Source of the DNA: Branchiostoma floridae
Taxonomy: Eukaryota > Chordata > Leptocardii > Amphioxiformes > Branchiostomatidae
Assembly: GCF_000003815.2 (NCBI RefSeq)
Contig: NC_049991.1
Location: forward strand, 14,121,779-14,185,778
Reading direction: 5' to 3'
Length of the DNA stretch: 64,000 nt
How positions within the stretch are numbered: position 1 is the stretch's first letter; each line of letters opens with the position of its first letter. The notes beneath the pieces are model-generated. The model was not told the origin of the DNA, made no database searches, and was given only the letters and a program-made list of their open reading frames with translations. Positions 48,115 through 60,500 of this stretch are shown piece after piece. The position numbers and the translations under genes are program-made.

Positions 48115-51100
48115 ATCAAGACACAGTTACTGACCCCAAGAGTTTCTACCAAATAGCTTTCTAGCTGTATTCTTACTTAATTGAGCACGCATTGCTTTCA
48201 TGACTTTATAACACGTGATTCCACAAAATATATCCTCCAGCAGAATACATTCAGTTGTCATCTGTGCCTATTACCACTCATGGCCAAGCAGACAAAAGTT
48301 TTTTTTTGTTTTTTTTCAAAACGCCTACCCCAGCTTTTCAATAGGGAGGCAGATGTTCCTATACCTAATGTCTATCAGTTGCCAGGAGAAAAGTTGCTAT
48401 TGAAATAACTGAGCTCCCATCACAATGGTAAAAGATATTGCCTAATATAGGTGGTGTAAAATCTCCAATGCCCTTTTCAATGTGCCATTCAACAGGGAGG
48501 TTTAGGGTTCTCCAGTTTATGGGGGTCAACTACAACTATATGAACCTACAGTTTGGTGAGGATGTGTGCAGCATTACTCCGTATCACTTGCCTCGTTGGG
48601 ATGAATTAAAAACATCCAGCATTTAGATAATTAAACCAACATGCTAACAGCTGTTTTTAAAGGTCTTCACTTTTCCTTCTGATCTATTACGAAAAAATTA
48701 ACATGGAATACATGGTTGTGTTCATCACCAAGCATATATAGGTAGCATACTGTTCTTGCCAGGAAAATTGACATTTATGACCAGTTCAACTCAAAACACC
48801 ATNNNNNNNNNNNNNNNNNNNNNNNNNNNNNNNNNNNNNNNNNNNNNNNNNNNNNNNNNNNNNNNNNNNNNNNNNNNNNNNNNNNNNNNNNNNNNNNNNN
48901 NNNNNNNNNNNNNNNNNNNNNNNNNNNTATCTGCATGTTTGGGGAGGTTTCGTAGCTGGACAGGAAATAAAATGGTACAAATGGGCCAAGTGACGAAATT
49001 TGCCCCTATTTTATTTTATTTAATACAACATTTTCAGAAGAAAGCAAAATGTAATGAAAAGCTGGTATAGGTTTTAAGTATTTATTTTGTTAATTATAAA
49101 ATTATCCTGTTAAAATGTAACAAAACGAAATATCATGGAACTGTATATGGTCTCCATATGCAGCTTTAAGCGTAAAGTATGATATCTCATAGCTTATATT
49201 TATTTCTAATTTCTTGCTCAAGTTACTATACTTGTGTGCCGTTGTGAATGTTATTTGAGAGAAATTGGTGTATTTGGAATGTATAGTTCTGTGTATAATA
49301 GATGTACATGTAACTGATGTTTATTTTCCCATTCAAAAAGGAAAGACATAATGCAATTCCACCATCTCCACTTTGCAATATCATGGTATCAAAATGTTTG
49401 TTAGTAATAGTAGTCATTATTCATGTTCAAATATGTTCACCACATACATGTATCAGACAGATACAAAGTTGTCAAATCCATAGCACTTCTACATTTCCTT
49501 CTGGGTACATATATTTGTGTACAGTGAAAGTCACACCAACCATCATACGAGTGTTACTGTACATGTAATGCACCCTATTTTGTAAATCCTCATGTTGTGG
49601 GAATGTGCAGGCATGTATAACAGATGTGATTAAGTCAACTGTTCTTTCTGTACAACTTGGCAGGATATTATGAAATTTCTTTTAATTCAGGGCTAATGCT
49701 CAGAAGACTTTTTTTTTATGTACCGTTGATTAAGAAGTTGATTGTGCTGGTGCTATGGCAATGTGTAAGACCGTTACATGATATATATATATATATATGC
49801 CTTCACATGTACTATTTGCGATATACTTTGTGTATTACAAATCAACCAACACATATACATGTACATGTGTAGGGCATTTTATAATTTGTCACAACTGACA
49901 ACATCCATGATTTGGTTCACCAGCATGATTGGCATATTCCATTGTGAAGCAACGAAGAAACCATTGATGCTGGACCAGAATTGTTAACTTGAGACAGGGT
50001 GAACCTTTTCTTTTAATCATCGTGGTAGGAAGTTGATTCAGGAAACCAGACGAGTTCGGTTGGTTATTTTAGTTAGGTTTCCAGTGTGAAAACTCATCAC
50101 CAGTTACAGCTGCAATGAGTATATCTACTGTGTACCTGTGTTCAAAATATTTGGCGTTATGCACATACTGGTTTAAAGATTAGAAGACTGTATTGGGGAT
50201 GTGGATAAGCATGGCAAAGGCGAATTGCATGCACCAATGAATTGTATGGTTAGGCTGTCATATTTTTATTCTACAGCTATAAAACTGTCATTGGGTTATT
50301 GGTGCTTGGAGGGTGAAGAGATACATAGAAGGGAAAATGAATGTGTTGAAGCTGTGGTGTGTAATGAGAAAACTGCATATGTACGAGGGACAGGGTAGAT
50401 TTCACTCATTTCAGTTAATAACTGGTGATACTTGAACATGTCCTCTTAATTAGACCTTGTGTGGATTGTCTGTAATGATTCTTTTGAGTATAGACATCAA
50501 GCAAATTCTGTTTTATAATGAAAAACAAATGTCCATGTTACCACTTACCATGTCATGTGGTTTTCTACCTGTCCGTATATGAGATGTTTGTGAATAATAC
50601 AGAGTATTTTGTCCTGAGTGATTGAATATTTTATACTGTACATAATTATCAGTAGGTATTGCTATGGACTAAAATATTTGTGCTGAACAATTATCTTACT
50701 AGTACTCCTAATTGTATACTTTTGACCAGTTTTAGGTAAGAAGTTCTGTTGTCTGAAAGTGCTAGCAAGTATCCAGCTAAGACTTGTTTAGCTACTATGA
50801 ATTGACTTGTTTAGAGAGATGTTACAGGAAAAAGGGCCAAAGAATTGACATTAGATAAAGTTTGCATAAAATGTGTGGCTTCTGTATGTATGGAAATGCA
50901 TGTTACTGTTGCCTTTCCCGAAATGCATTTTGTATCTCCTTTGTGCCTCTCCTACCAAGAACAGCAACTATTACCGTTGCAGGAAGAAAAGTCAATTACT
51001 GTGGGTGACCAAACTCCATAGAGGACTTGGTACTGATCACATGTGCACACAAACTGCACAAAAACCCAACAGATATGCCAATACTAGTCCCGTTCGCTAG

Positions 51101-51395
51101 TATAATTGTTTTGTTTCAGCAATTCAACACTGTAGGTATCACTTAACCTAGCATGTTGGACATCCAGAAAAGCTGTCCCCAACCCTATACACTGTAATCT
51201 AAAATACCAGTCGTCTTTTGTAGCATTTTAGCATGTTACAGGTTTGGAACTTGAAAAGTCCAGTATTGGTCAAAATGATCTTTCTACCCAATCGTGGTCT
51301 TGTAAAGGAAAGAAGTTGTCAATGAGTACTGTTTATTCATGGCTGTACAAATGTGTGGATGTATTTGTAATTCCTTCACGTTACTGTAAATAAAA
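48115..51395 (+). other. NDE1: probable NDE1 3' untranslated region, interrupted by a 125-base gap
   Basis: After the TGA at 48,112-48,114 there is about 3.3 kb of AT-rich, non-coding sequence on the NDE1 strand. An AATAAA at 51,389-51,394 (gtaaataaaaatatt) is a reasonable polyadenylation signal; earlier ones are possible. Ns occupy 48,803-48,927. Where the transcript ends is not decidable from sequence. Confidence 0.35.
48803..48927. other. assembly gap (125 N)
   Basis: Run of N in the presumed NDE1 3' UTR; frames drawn across it are artefacts. Confidence 1.
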
Positions 51396-51498
51396 ATATT
51401 ACAGCAACCTCTGCCTCTTAATTTCTTTGCTGTCACAAAAACAACTGGTTTTCTCGATAAAGTTAAACTTCCAACACGAAAATTGGGCTTACCCAAAC

Positions 51499-51690
51499 TT
51501 TCGACTGTTCAACTCCAGTCTTTATCAAGGAATGGAAGCTCCACTGCTTCTGAGACGTCACGTTATGCAGATAGCACACATGATTTTGTCAGTTTTAGAT
51601 CATAATTCGCAGGAAGTTGATGGCACAATGTATGTCACAAGCAGTGGATCGACTATTCCTTAACAAAGACTGAAGTTGAACAGTAAAAAA
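51499..51690. mobile_element. inverted-repeat element between NDE1 and HAUS8
   Basis: tttcgactgttcaactccag and tctttatcaaggaat (51,499-51,534) are inverted at 51,652-51,690 as attccttaacaaagactgaa then gttgaacag. The interval between is about 115 bp. A foldback or MITE remnant; the class is not clear. Confidence 0.5.
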
Positions 51691-51908
51691 TTTGGGTCCA
51701 ATAATTTTTGTGGTGGAACTTAAAGTTTGACTTTACCCTGAATGACTTCTACAAACACATCTGAACTTTCAAGTCAACCACAGGCTTTGTGCAGTCTTGG
51801 TAATAGAATATCAAATACATGTTGGATTGTATTCTCTAATCCTGACCCTAGTAGATGAACAGGTGTCATACAAACAAAAACAATATCTTGTCATTTCATT
51901 CTGCAGTA

Positions 51909-51914
51909 TTTATT
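51909..51914 (-). terminator. HAUS8: candidate HAUS8 polyadenylation signal
   Basis: tttatt on the plus strand gives AATAAA on the minus strand, about 310 bases downstream of the HAUS8 stop. It is about 500 bases from the candidate NDE1 signal, fitting two convergent genes. Confidence 0.35.
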
Positions 51915-52221
51915 AGTTGGCATAGACACAAAATGTCCCTGTACACATCCAAATCATCGAAAAAGATTACATGTGCACTGTCTCAGACATTCGGAAAATA
52001 CAAAATGTAATTCAGGCAGATATATTCTCTTTGCTTTCTATTCAACACGGTATTTTATACCCATGTATTGTATCATGTCTGCCATTTTTATCATGTCTAT
52101 CAACAGGGTTTTTTTTCACATATAGAAGTCAATGTGATACTTCAGAGTCTGCTCCACACTCATAATATGCATGTACATTTAGTTTAATGCTTTAGTCCAA
52201 ATACAAATATAGTCCTCCATG

Positions 52222-54590
52222 TTATAAAAGTCCCTGTGAAGTGAGGTCACTGCTGGACTCCCCTGCCCTGTTGAGCTGGACCTCCTGTGAGATCAGTGAC
52301 ACCTCCTGGGTCATGATGGTCTCTGCTGCAGCCACCAGCTCCTCCATCCTGCAGTCACACAGACATGTTTTCAATCTTTCACCATTTAAGACATCACCAA
52401 AAGTATTTCTAGAACTAAAAGCACAAAACCCAATCATTTTTCTGAACATGGGACAGTTCATTAACCACTGCCTTCAAAGAAGAAGTCATACCTGACAACA
52501 GTATACATTGTATCATATAGTTGATTAGACTGGTGTTATGTATCACACTAACTACTTCTCTTAGTCCTTGAGACTGTAAATGCAATTAGCTTTCGGGCAT
52601 GATTTTGCAAATAGAAGCAATTCAAGAATATTGGAGAGAGCAATATGGAAAGTGCACAGTCATGGTGTTGTGCTATTGTGCAGAAGAATTTGATTCTGCC
52701 GGTGCTGCAGCCTGGGTACTATCCGATTTCTACCGGGGCTCTTTGCACTCGCTGCCCTAAAAAGATTTTTGGTGCCCAGGCGAGCGGTGTTGGACTATGA
52801 AGACTAAAGGTCTACATATGAAGACTATACAATGTAAGTGGCTAGCAGATAATGAGCTGCCTTCTATTTGCTTTCCACTCATATCTGTCAACAGAACTAC
52901 CAGGCTACATTGCAAAGTGTACATGAATGCACGTAAGCTGAAGTCCATCTTCAGAGATGGGAATTACTCCAACCAAGTTGGCACTGGTTTGCACTCATCT
53001 TCAATTGAGAAGAGAGGCAGGAAAAATATGACAGAACAACTGTGACGGTTGGATCACCTTTTGAGTAGAACCCCCTCTGCTGATGTTGTCTTCTGCAGTT
53101 CTTCCAACTCCTTGGAGAACTTGGTGACCTTGGGCAGCTGTCTGCTAGTCATGACACTCAGCTGCCCGAGTAACTGCTCTATCTCATTCACAGACTCATA
53201 CAGCTTTTCTGGAACACAGGAAATAGGTTTGTCTCATGACTGCGCATGGATACAAATATATTGCGAACAAGATAAGCTGCCATGTAATGCATTGAGAAAA
53301 CCTAATTGAAATCTGTTCCCCTTGCTACCCCAATCCCTATCAAACCATTGGTCTCTTGTATTGTCTAAATTCTACAACAATAGATATCATGGCACAGTCA
53401 TCTCTGTACATCAAATCATAATTAATATTATGTACAGTATGTAAAACATCATGACATACAATGTAGATATGTCATTTTGATATATAAAGGTTATGATCTA
53501 CTTACTGATATAATCTTCATTGTCGACATCATCAGATACAGAGATGGTTGCTAGGTGGTGCCTCGTGGTATCCAAGGCATGAGCAAACTCACTGTAGTCC
53601 TGTTGCATCTTGGGAGCACTGTCTACCAGAGGCTGTAGTGCTGCTTCCTGCCAACAGGGAGAGACAAAAACACAATTCCAAAATGTTCAATGGATTTCAA
53701 CTTTTTGTGTACATTTCCATCCATTTAATTCACTTCTGTTTGTGATTTTATGATCTGGAAAATCTTTATTCTTTTCCTTCAAAATGTCTGCCACAATTTT
53801 TTTTCAAAATATTAAAAAATCACATGTGGGTTTGTCACCAGGTAGCAACCTTCAAAGCTTCACATATTTTTCTGTCCTGCTCTGAAATACCTGTAAGATA
53901 GATGTTTTATTTGTACAGCAACAAGTCTGTAAAATGTACATTTATATCTTCATAAATGTACCTGCATCTTCAGCATTCTGTCCAACAGGTTCTGGTACTT
54001 CAGACAGTGGATACGCTGCTTGCCCTCTGTGATCTTCTTCCTCAGGTCTTCATTCTTCTCCCACAGTGCATAGCAGTATTGCTACAATGGATGAAGAGCA
54101 AATACATGTAACTTGGAGAATGGTCTGGCATTTTACTCACAATGGATTCCTAAAGTAGCCAGATGGCACCCAGGCTGATTCCTAAGATCAATTCTCAGAA
54201 ATCGCACCATCATTCAAGACAGCACACTAATCTAATTACCCATCACAAATGTTAGTGACCATCCTTTTTCTTTCTTCCCCTAATAATGCCAGCTATCTCC
54301 CTCCTTTTTTGGGATCATCCGTCGTCCCTATTCCATGGCAGTCGGATGACCAGCTGTCCATGAACCACTACACTACTTTAAGGAAGGATTTCCACCTGCA
54401 GTACTGCAATACCTGAAAATACTGCCAGGAGGCCCAAAATTGTCTTGTTTCTCCGGGATTTCAATAAATACCCACATACAAACCCATCAAAGGATCTTGA
54501 GTGCAACTACACATACATATACCATTATAGTATAGGTAAAAAGTTACTCACTGATGATTGTTTCTCTTTCTCCTTGAGATCTTTTTCCAT
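52222..54590 (-). CDS. HAUS8: HAUS8 3' exons: coiled-coil and C-terminus
   Basis: Five exons: 54,590-54,552 (MEKDLKEKEKQSS), 54,081-53,962 (CYALWEKNEDLRKKITEG), 53,647-53,506 (the conserved FAHALDTTRHHL), 53,208-53,058 (IEQLLGQLSVM) and 52,348-52,222, ending LTSQGLL then TAA. Heptad-like, charged helices, as expected for the augmin-assembly half of HAUS8. Confidence 0.88.
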
Positions 54591-57500
54591 CTGAAAATCA
54601 AATGTTAAGAAATGAAAAATTCCACCCTGCAGTGCATTAGCAACAGTCACATGAAGCCATGTTTAAAAACTCTGATATGCTGATATGCACTCGGGAGCTC
54701 TGAATCTTTATTCTATAGGCACATTTTACCAAACAATGTCTATATGTCTTTGAGTTTTTTTTTTTACTAGTTTTGTTATCTACCACTGACAGTGTCAATT
54801 GACACAGAAAATGACACCAGTATACAGTAGAAATCAACACATTACACAGTATAGCAAAAAACAACAATGTTAGAATGCCAAGAAGGGAAGCTGATATATA
54901 TGGAGACTACACAGGTTCTCACCTTGGAGCTGATATAGAGCCACTGCAGGTACCTGATGTACCACATGTCCAGCTGGTGTTGGGTCACCTCAGTACTGGC
55001 CTTCTCATGGACAAAACAAACACACACTGTCAGAACTACTCTCTCTTTCACAGCTTTCATCATGTTAATCATAATATTAGCACTTGGCTTTACTATGCCC
55101 TGCTGAATTTTTTTACAACAATAGCAAGCATAGCCTGATTAAATCTCGCTTATAGCAGCCCGCCCAACATCCGCCGGGCAGGGGCCAGTTACAGCCCTGG
55201 ACAGCAGAGTTTGTGTTACACAGACTATAGCAAGCAAAATCTATATTAGCCAGTACTATGCCAGTTTTTTATGGTGAGTCCCTTCTTTGTGTTATAACAA
55301 AGTTTAAACTTTTCAATATGGAATTTACCAACACAGATGAGCTTTCATTCGGCTATGCCAGTTATACTGGTAAACAGGTACAGATACATAATATTATTGA
55401 TTACAATACTCAATAGGTACAATGTAGGTAAGAAGCCTATGTATGTACATTTGTGTGTATACCTTTTTCTTAGGTTTCCCTTTTGATGCAGATGTAGCTG
55501 TTGAGGGTGCTGGGAAGAGAATGGAGACTGTCAAAATCACTAGCTCTAGCAAAGTATGTCACTAGTAAAGCTTTAACAGTAATGATCAACTAGTGTTCTA
55601 TCCATGGCTAAAATTGAAAATTAAAAAAGTTACTGGTGCATTTTACAAGAATATCTATGACTGGTTTTGAATTAATAAACTCTTGTCTTGAAGTCGTTTT
55701 AAAAAGTCATCTCTTGTTCCTGTTCTTTTACTCTGATTGAATAAAGATTCAAGGCATAATGTTAACAGTGCTATAACGAAATGAATGGAGATTTAATTTG
55801 AAATACGTTATGTTCTTGTTCATGTTCTTTTACTCTGAATAAAGATTTAATTTGAAAAAAGTCATAATTTGCTATCAAGAAATAATCTGCTATAAAGAAA
55901 TGACTGACCAACTAGTATGCTGTCTGCGGTGGGGATGGCTGAGATGTCCCCCAGGGTCATGGAGCCCGGGGTGTGGGGGTGGGTCCCGCCCATGGGTGTC
56001 GACGCTGCCCTCTTACTGCCAGCAACGACTGGTGTCGATGTCGGCCTCTTGTTTCCAGCAAGTATCGGTGTAGAGCCATGCTGTGATTCCTTCCTCACAG
56101 ACTTATCTCTACATGATACACAATAAATATCTATTGAATAGAGTTTCAGTGATGAAAAGCAGAGTGATATTGTTAGTTCAAGTGCCTTCAAAAGCAATAC
56201 TAGTAACATACCAGGATTTTCTTACATGTAGACTATAATTATAAAAGTCATCAAATTTGTGATTTGCCAATTGATGAATGTATCTACAAGGACAACATTA
56301 TTTAAAAAAGACAGACAAGATAAAACAATTATTCCAAACAAAACAAGTTAAGAAAACAATATTTGTCATGTAGATTGAAACCAATGTTATCCAGTCATAA
56401 TTAAAATGTAGTCTGAGAACTACTTTAAGAAAAAACACAACTTCCCTGAAGGATTTGAAATTACTACTCTTAAAGCAGAGGTTCAGCTCTGGCTATTTTT
56501 TTGCATGTTTTAGACATGTTTGTGTCCGTTTGACATGAAGAAAACAATTCAAAATAATAAGCCCAACAAAAAATGCCCAAACTAGTCAAAAACAACCAGA
56601 GCCAAATCTTTGCTTGGGCTGTATGAATTACCATAGATTCTGAAACATCTTCCCAAATATCAGTTAGCCAGAATTAGTTCCCTGCAGATTTTGGTAGGTT
56701 CCTACCTGCTGAAGGATGAACTCTGTGCGACCTTCCTCTTAGCAGTGCTTGTTGTCCGGGAGGGGGCTGGTTTAGGAGTTTGAACAGCAGAGGATTGTGT
56801 ACTCTGGAATAAAACAATCATATTTTAGTTAAACAAGCTAATTTTAGTGTCCATGTCATCTTCCTTTTCCTCATTTTACAAACTTCTTGGTGTAACCACC
56901 ACCTTTAAACTAGGGGTTCATTGAATACATACAGATGTACATGTAACGTTACTTCAAATTGTGATACATTCTTAATAACATGCCAAATCATAGCTGACAG
57001 AGTTCCTTCCCTTACCCATACTACATGTATTTTGCAACCATGGTATGGCAATGCTGCATTAATTGCACATTGTAAAAACATAGGAATAGGTAGTAGAACA
57101 CATATAAGAGGGATAGGTAGTAGAAGTAGTAATAACCTTGCCAATCTTGGGTTTGTCAGGAAGTACTGCAGCTTTGGCTTTCTGCATGTACCGGGACTCA
57201 ACAATAATACCTGTAGAGAAGGATAACAAAATATCTGTCATAAAGCTGTCAGATTAATGCATAAATTATGCATAAGTAAGTAATACTAGTAGTTTAGCTT
57301 GTAGGAAAATGTAAAGCTTTTATGAAAATGTTAGGAGAGGACCAAAGAAAAGTTACAAACATTGTACATGATAACGATGCATACATATCTAAGGTAAATG
57401 ACCCTAAAATTGTTTGCATTTAATTTTAAACCTCTTGGGTGTCAATAACAAAAGAGCAAAAATTTCTGACAAAATATGCAAGATGTATCTGATTCTTCAC

Positions 57501-60500
57501 CTTTGGGTTTCTTTTTCTTCTTTGTTGGCTGCTCCCTGGTTACAAGTAGAAGATGGAGCATTAGAAACTTGTGTCATCAACAAACGTAAGTACCGGGTAA
57601 GTCAGAACAGTAAGTCATTAACTGGCCTTCAGCTTGCAATACAATATATTCAGCCCATTACAAGTCATATCATCCCTTCCACCCCCACTTTCATACCAAA
57701 TTTCTGAGGTCTATTAAAGCCAGTGCAAAGTCTCATCCCCACCCTAACCTGCCTTATCCCATCTACCATTCAGCCCCATACCAAGGCCTACACACATTTG
57801 TCTACCCATTATCATTCCCAAAAGCCCAACACAATCCATCTCCTTGCACAAACCTATTCCCTGTTCCTAGATGTTTATAAATTGTACCACGTAAGAGTAC
57901 CTTTGTGAATCTGTTACACTAACAGCAGTTGAACTTCCTTGATCCTTCACAGAATCTAGATAAAATGTGGAAAAAAGAATAAACAGGGATCAAACAATGT
58001 ATCAGAACATGTTATCACCATTTTGCAATACAGTTGACATTGAAATATATTTAGTAATTTTCTATTGTGTAAGTTCTGTTTAAAGCCTTTTTAGTAACCA
58101 ACATGTAGCAAAAAAATCATTGTCATTGAGAGCACTTAAAAATCATTGAGAGATAGACTTGACAGATCATTTAAAGATTGTTGAGAGATATGTCAAATTT
58201 TCTGCAGCTTTGCAGTCTCTACTATAATGGGTTTTCATCTACATATGGAGTCCCCACTTTACCATGTTGTTTCTGTTGTCTGATTTTGGGTCTGACAGAG
58301 AGGGAGTCTGAGTCCCTGACTGGCACCTCGTCTGTGTCTGCTTCAGGGACCTCCACAGGACGAGAGGAGGAGAAGGGGTCAACAGCGCCCCCTGTGGAGA
58401 TAGAACAATACTGCATGTAGAACATTTACCTGACTTACAGTAGTTCAAAAATCATGTTTGAAAAGTTGCCAATACACATACATGATGTACAGTATACTGG
58501 TCACCAAAATTCATGTAATACACACAACAGCTTCTCCACTACCAGATGCTACTTTAAAGAGGCCTTGTGGTTAGGGTAATTAGTACTACCTTCAGCCAAG
58601 TTGATTCTAATCTATTTATGTATTATAATATGCACATGTTAACTGGAATCTACAACTAGTACAAGTCGTTGTTCGTATGCAGCTATTATTACATATATTA
58701 TGTGTTTTGTGTGGCTATGGTAAGCCCGACTTGTGTAATAAGGTCAAAATTCGGGTGAATGTGTGTTTGCCCGCGATAACCTTTAATAAATAAAACATTG
58801 ACAAACATTGAAAAAGGACATCACTCAGAAAGGAGGTTTAAGGGACGTCCCATGCTTGAAGAGATCTACTCCTCGATCACAGTAAAGAACCAATCACACT
58901 TGTTGAAAAGATTAGGGACCCATCCAGTTCCTAAACCCTGTAGAAGCAACTATCATGGATTGATGAAAACAAACAAATTCACACCTGCGATGTCCTTTTC
59001 TCTGATGACAAGTGGCATCTTGTGTCTGGGGACAGACTGCTGAAGATCAGTCATACCCATGGTGTGATCAGTGTCTCCCTCTAGCAGCACTGATGGTACT
59101 GCATCTACGTTTACCTTGGCAGTCTGCCTGGGATCACCGGTATTTCTGAAAAATAAAAAAATAGCAATCATATTATCGATGTTGTTTACCTTCTATATTC
59201 CCAAGAATAAAGATATTATCTTACTCAATCAAGTTATTGGAAAAGGATCACCATGAAGAAGCCTACAGATGATAAAATGTACATCTTGTATAATTGCTTT
59301 CTTTCAAATATACATACATGTAACTATCTCATGTCCAATAAAATGGTTTCCAACTTTTGGTCAAATTTTGGATACTGATTAATAGTACTGTTCATGGTCT
59401 TTTCACCCCTCTTTTTGCTATGTCTACCTTTCTTTTTCATTGGAGTCCCTTCTATGCTTACATGTATGTATTGGGTAATGCTTGGCCATTACGCTTGATG
59501 CTTTTGCTAAAACAGCTGAGAGAAAACCCACCTGATGTCTGACTGGACGGCCGCAGGTGTGTGACAGACCACCTTGATGGGAGACTGGACAACGGACGTC
59601 ACGATGTCCACCTCAGTGTTCTCTGGACTCTTGGGACCTCGACTGGCGTCAACGTACAGCACCGGGGCAGAGTCCTTACTCTGTGATATAAAATATCAAA
59701 GAAGATCCTGGTAACTCAACTTTGTAAGTCACTGATCACTGTTTTCAGGATTTGCAATATGTGCAATTGTGCATGAAACTGAAAAAGAGAATTTTGAACA
59801 CTGCACAGTGATGTGATCACATTCTAACCTATTAATATACTACTTACTAGTTACAGGCATAGTCAGTCCTTCACTCTGATTTGCTATATACTACAACTTT
59901 CCTAATTGTAATTCTCCCCCTCAGGCCACACCAATTTAATTCGTTGGTTCTCGGAATCGCCGCTTCAAAAAATCGCAAAACCAAAAAAAAAAAAAAAAAA
60001 TTTTTTCTCCCCAGGCTATCTGAAGGCTGCAGTTTTTCAATAAGTCGATAGGTGTCTCTCTTTGAAGTTGTGACCTAGGTGATCATGTGACGGAGATTAG
60101 CCAATCAGAAGCATCATTCTTAAAATCAAAATGGCGCTGTACGTAGCCGTATTGACTTCTTACGGTAGATCTCAAAGAAAACGGATAGAAAGCCGCGATG
60201 CGNNNNNNNNNNNNNNNNNNNNNNNNNNNNNNNNNNNNNNNNNNNNNNNNNNNNNNNNNNNNNNNNNNNNNNNNNNNNNNNNNNNNNNNNNNNNNNNNNN
60301 NNNNNNNNNNNNNNNNNNNNNNNNNNNNNNNNNNNNNNNNNNNNNNNNNNNNNNNNNNNNNNNNNNNNNNNNNNNNNNNNNNNNNNNNNNNNNNNNNNNN
60401 NNNNNNNNNNNNNNNNNNNNNNNNNNNNNNNNNNNNNNNNNNNNNNNNNNNNNNNNNNNNNNNNNNNNNNNNNNNNNNNNNNNNNNNNNNNNNNNNNNNN

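Noticed and set aside
52680-52800. GC-rich cagcctgggtactatccgat... segment in a HAUS8 intron as an exon
   Set aside because: No in-phase splice sites; the text looks like a dispersed repeat but I have only one copy in the window.
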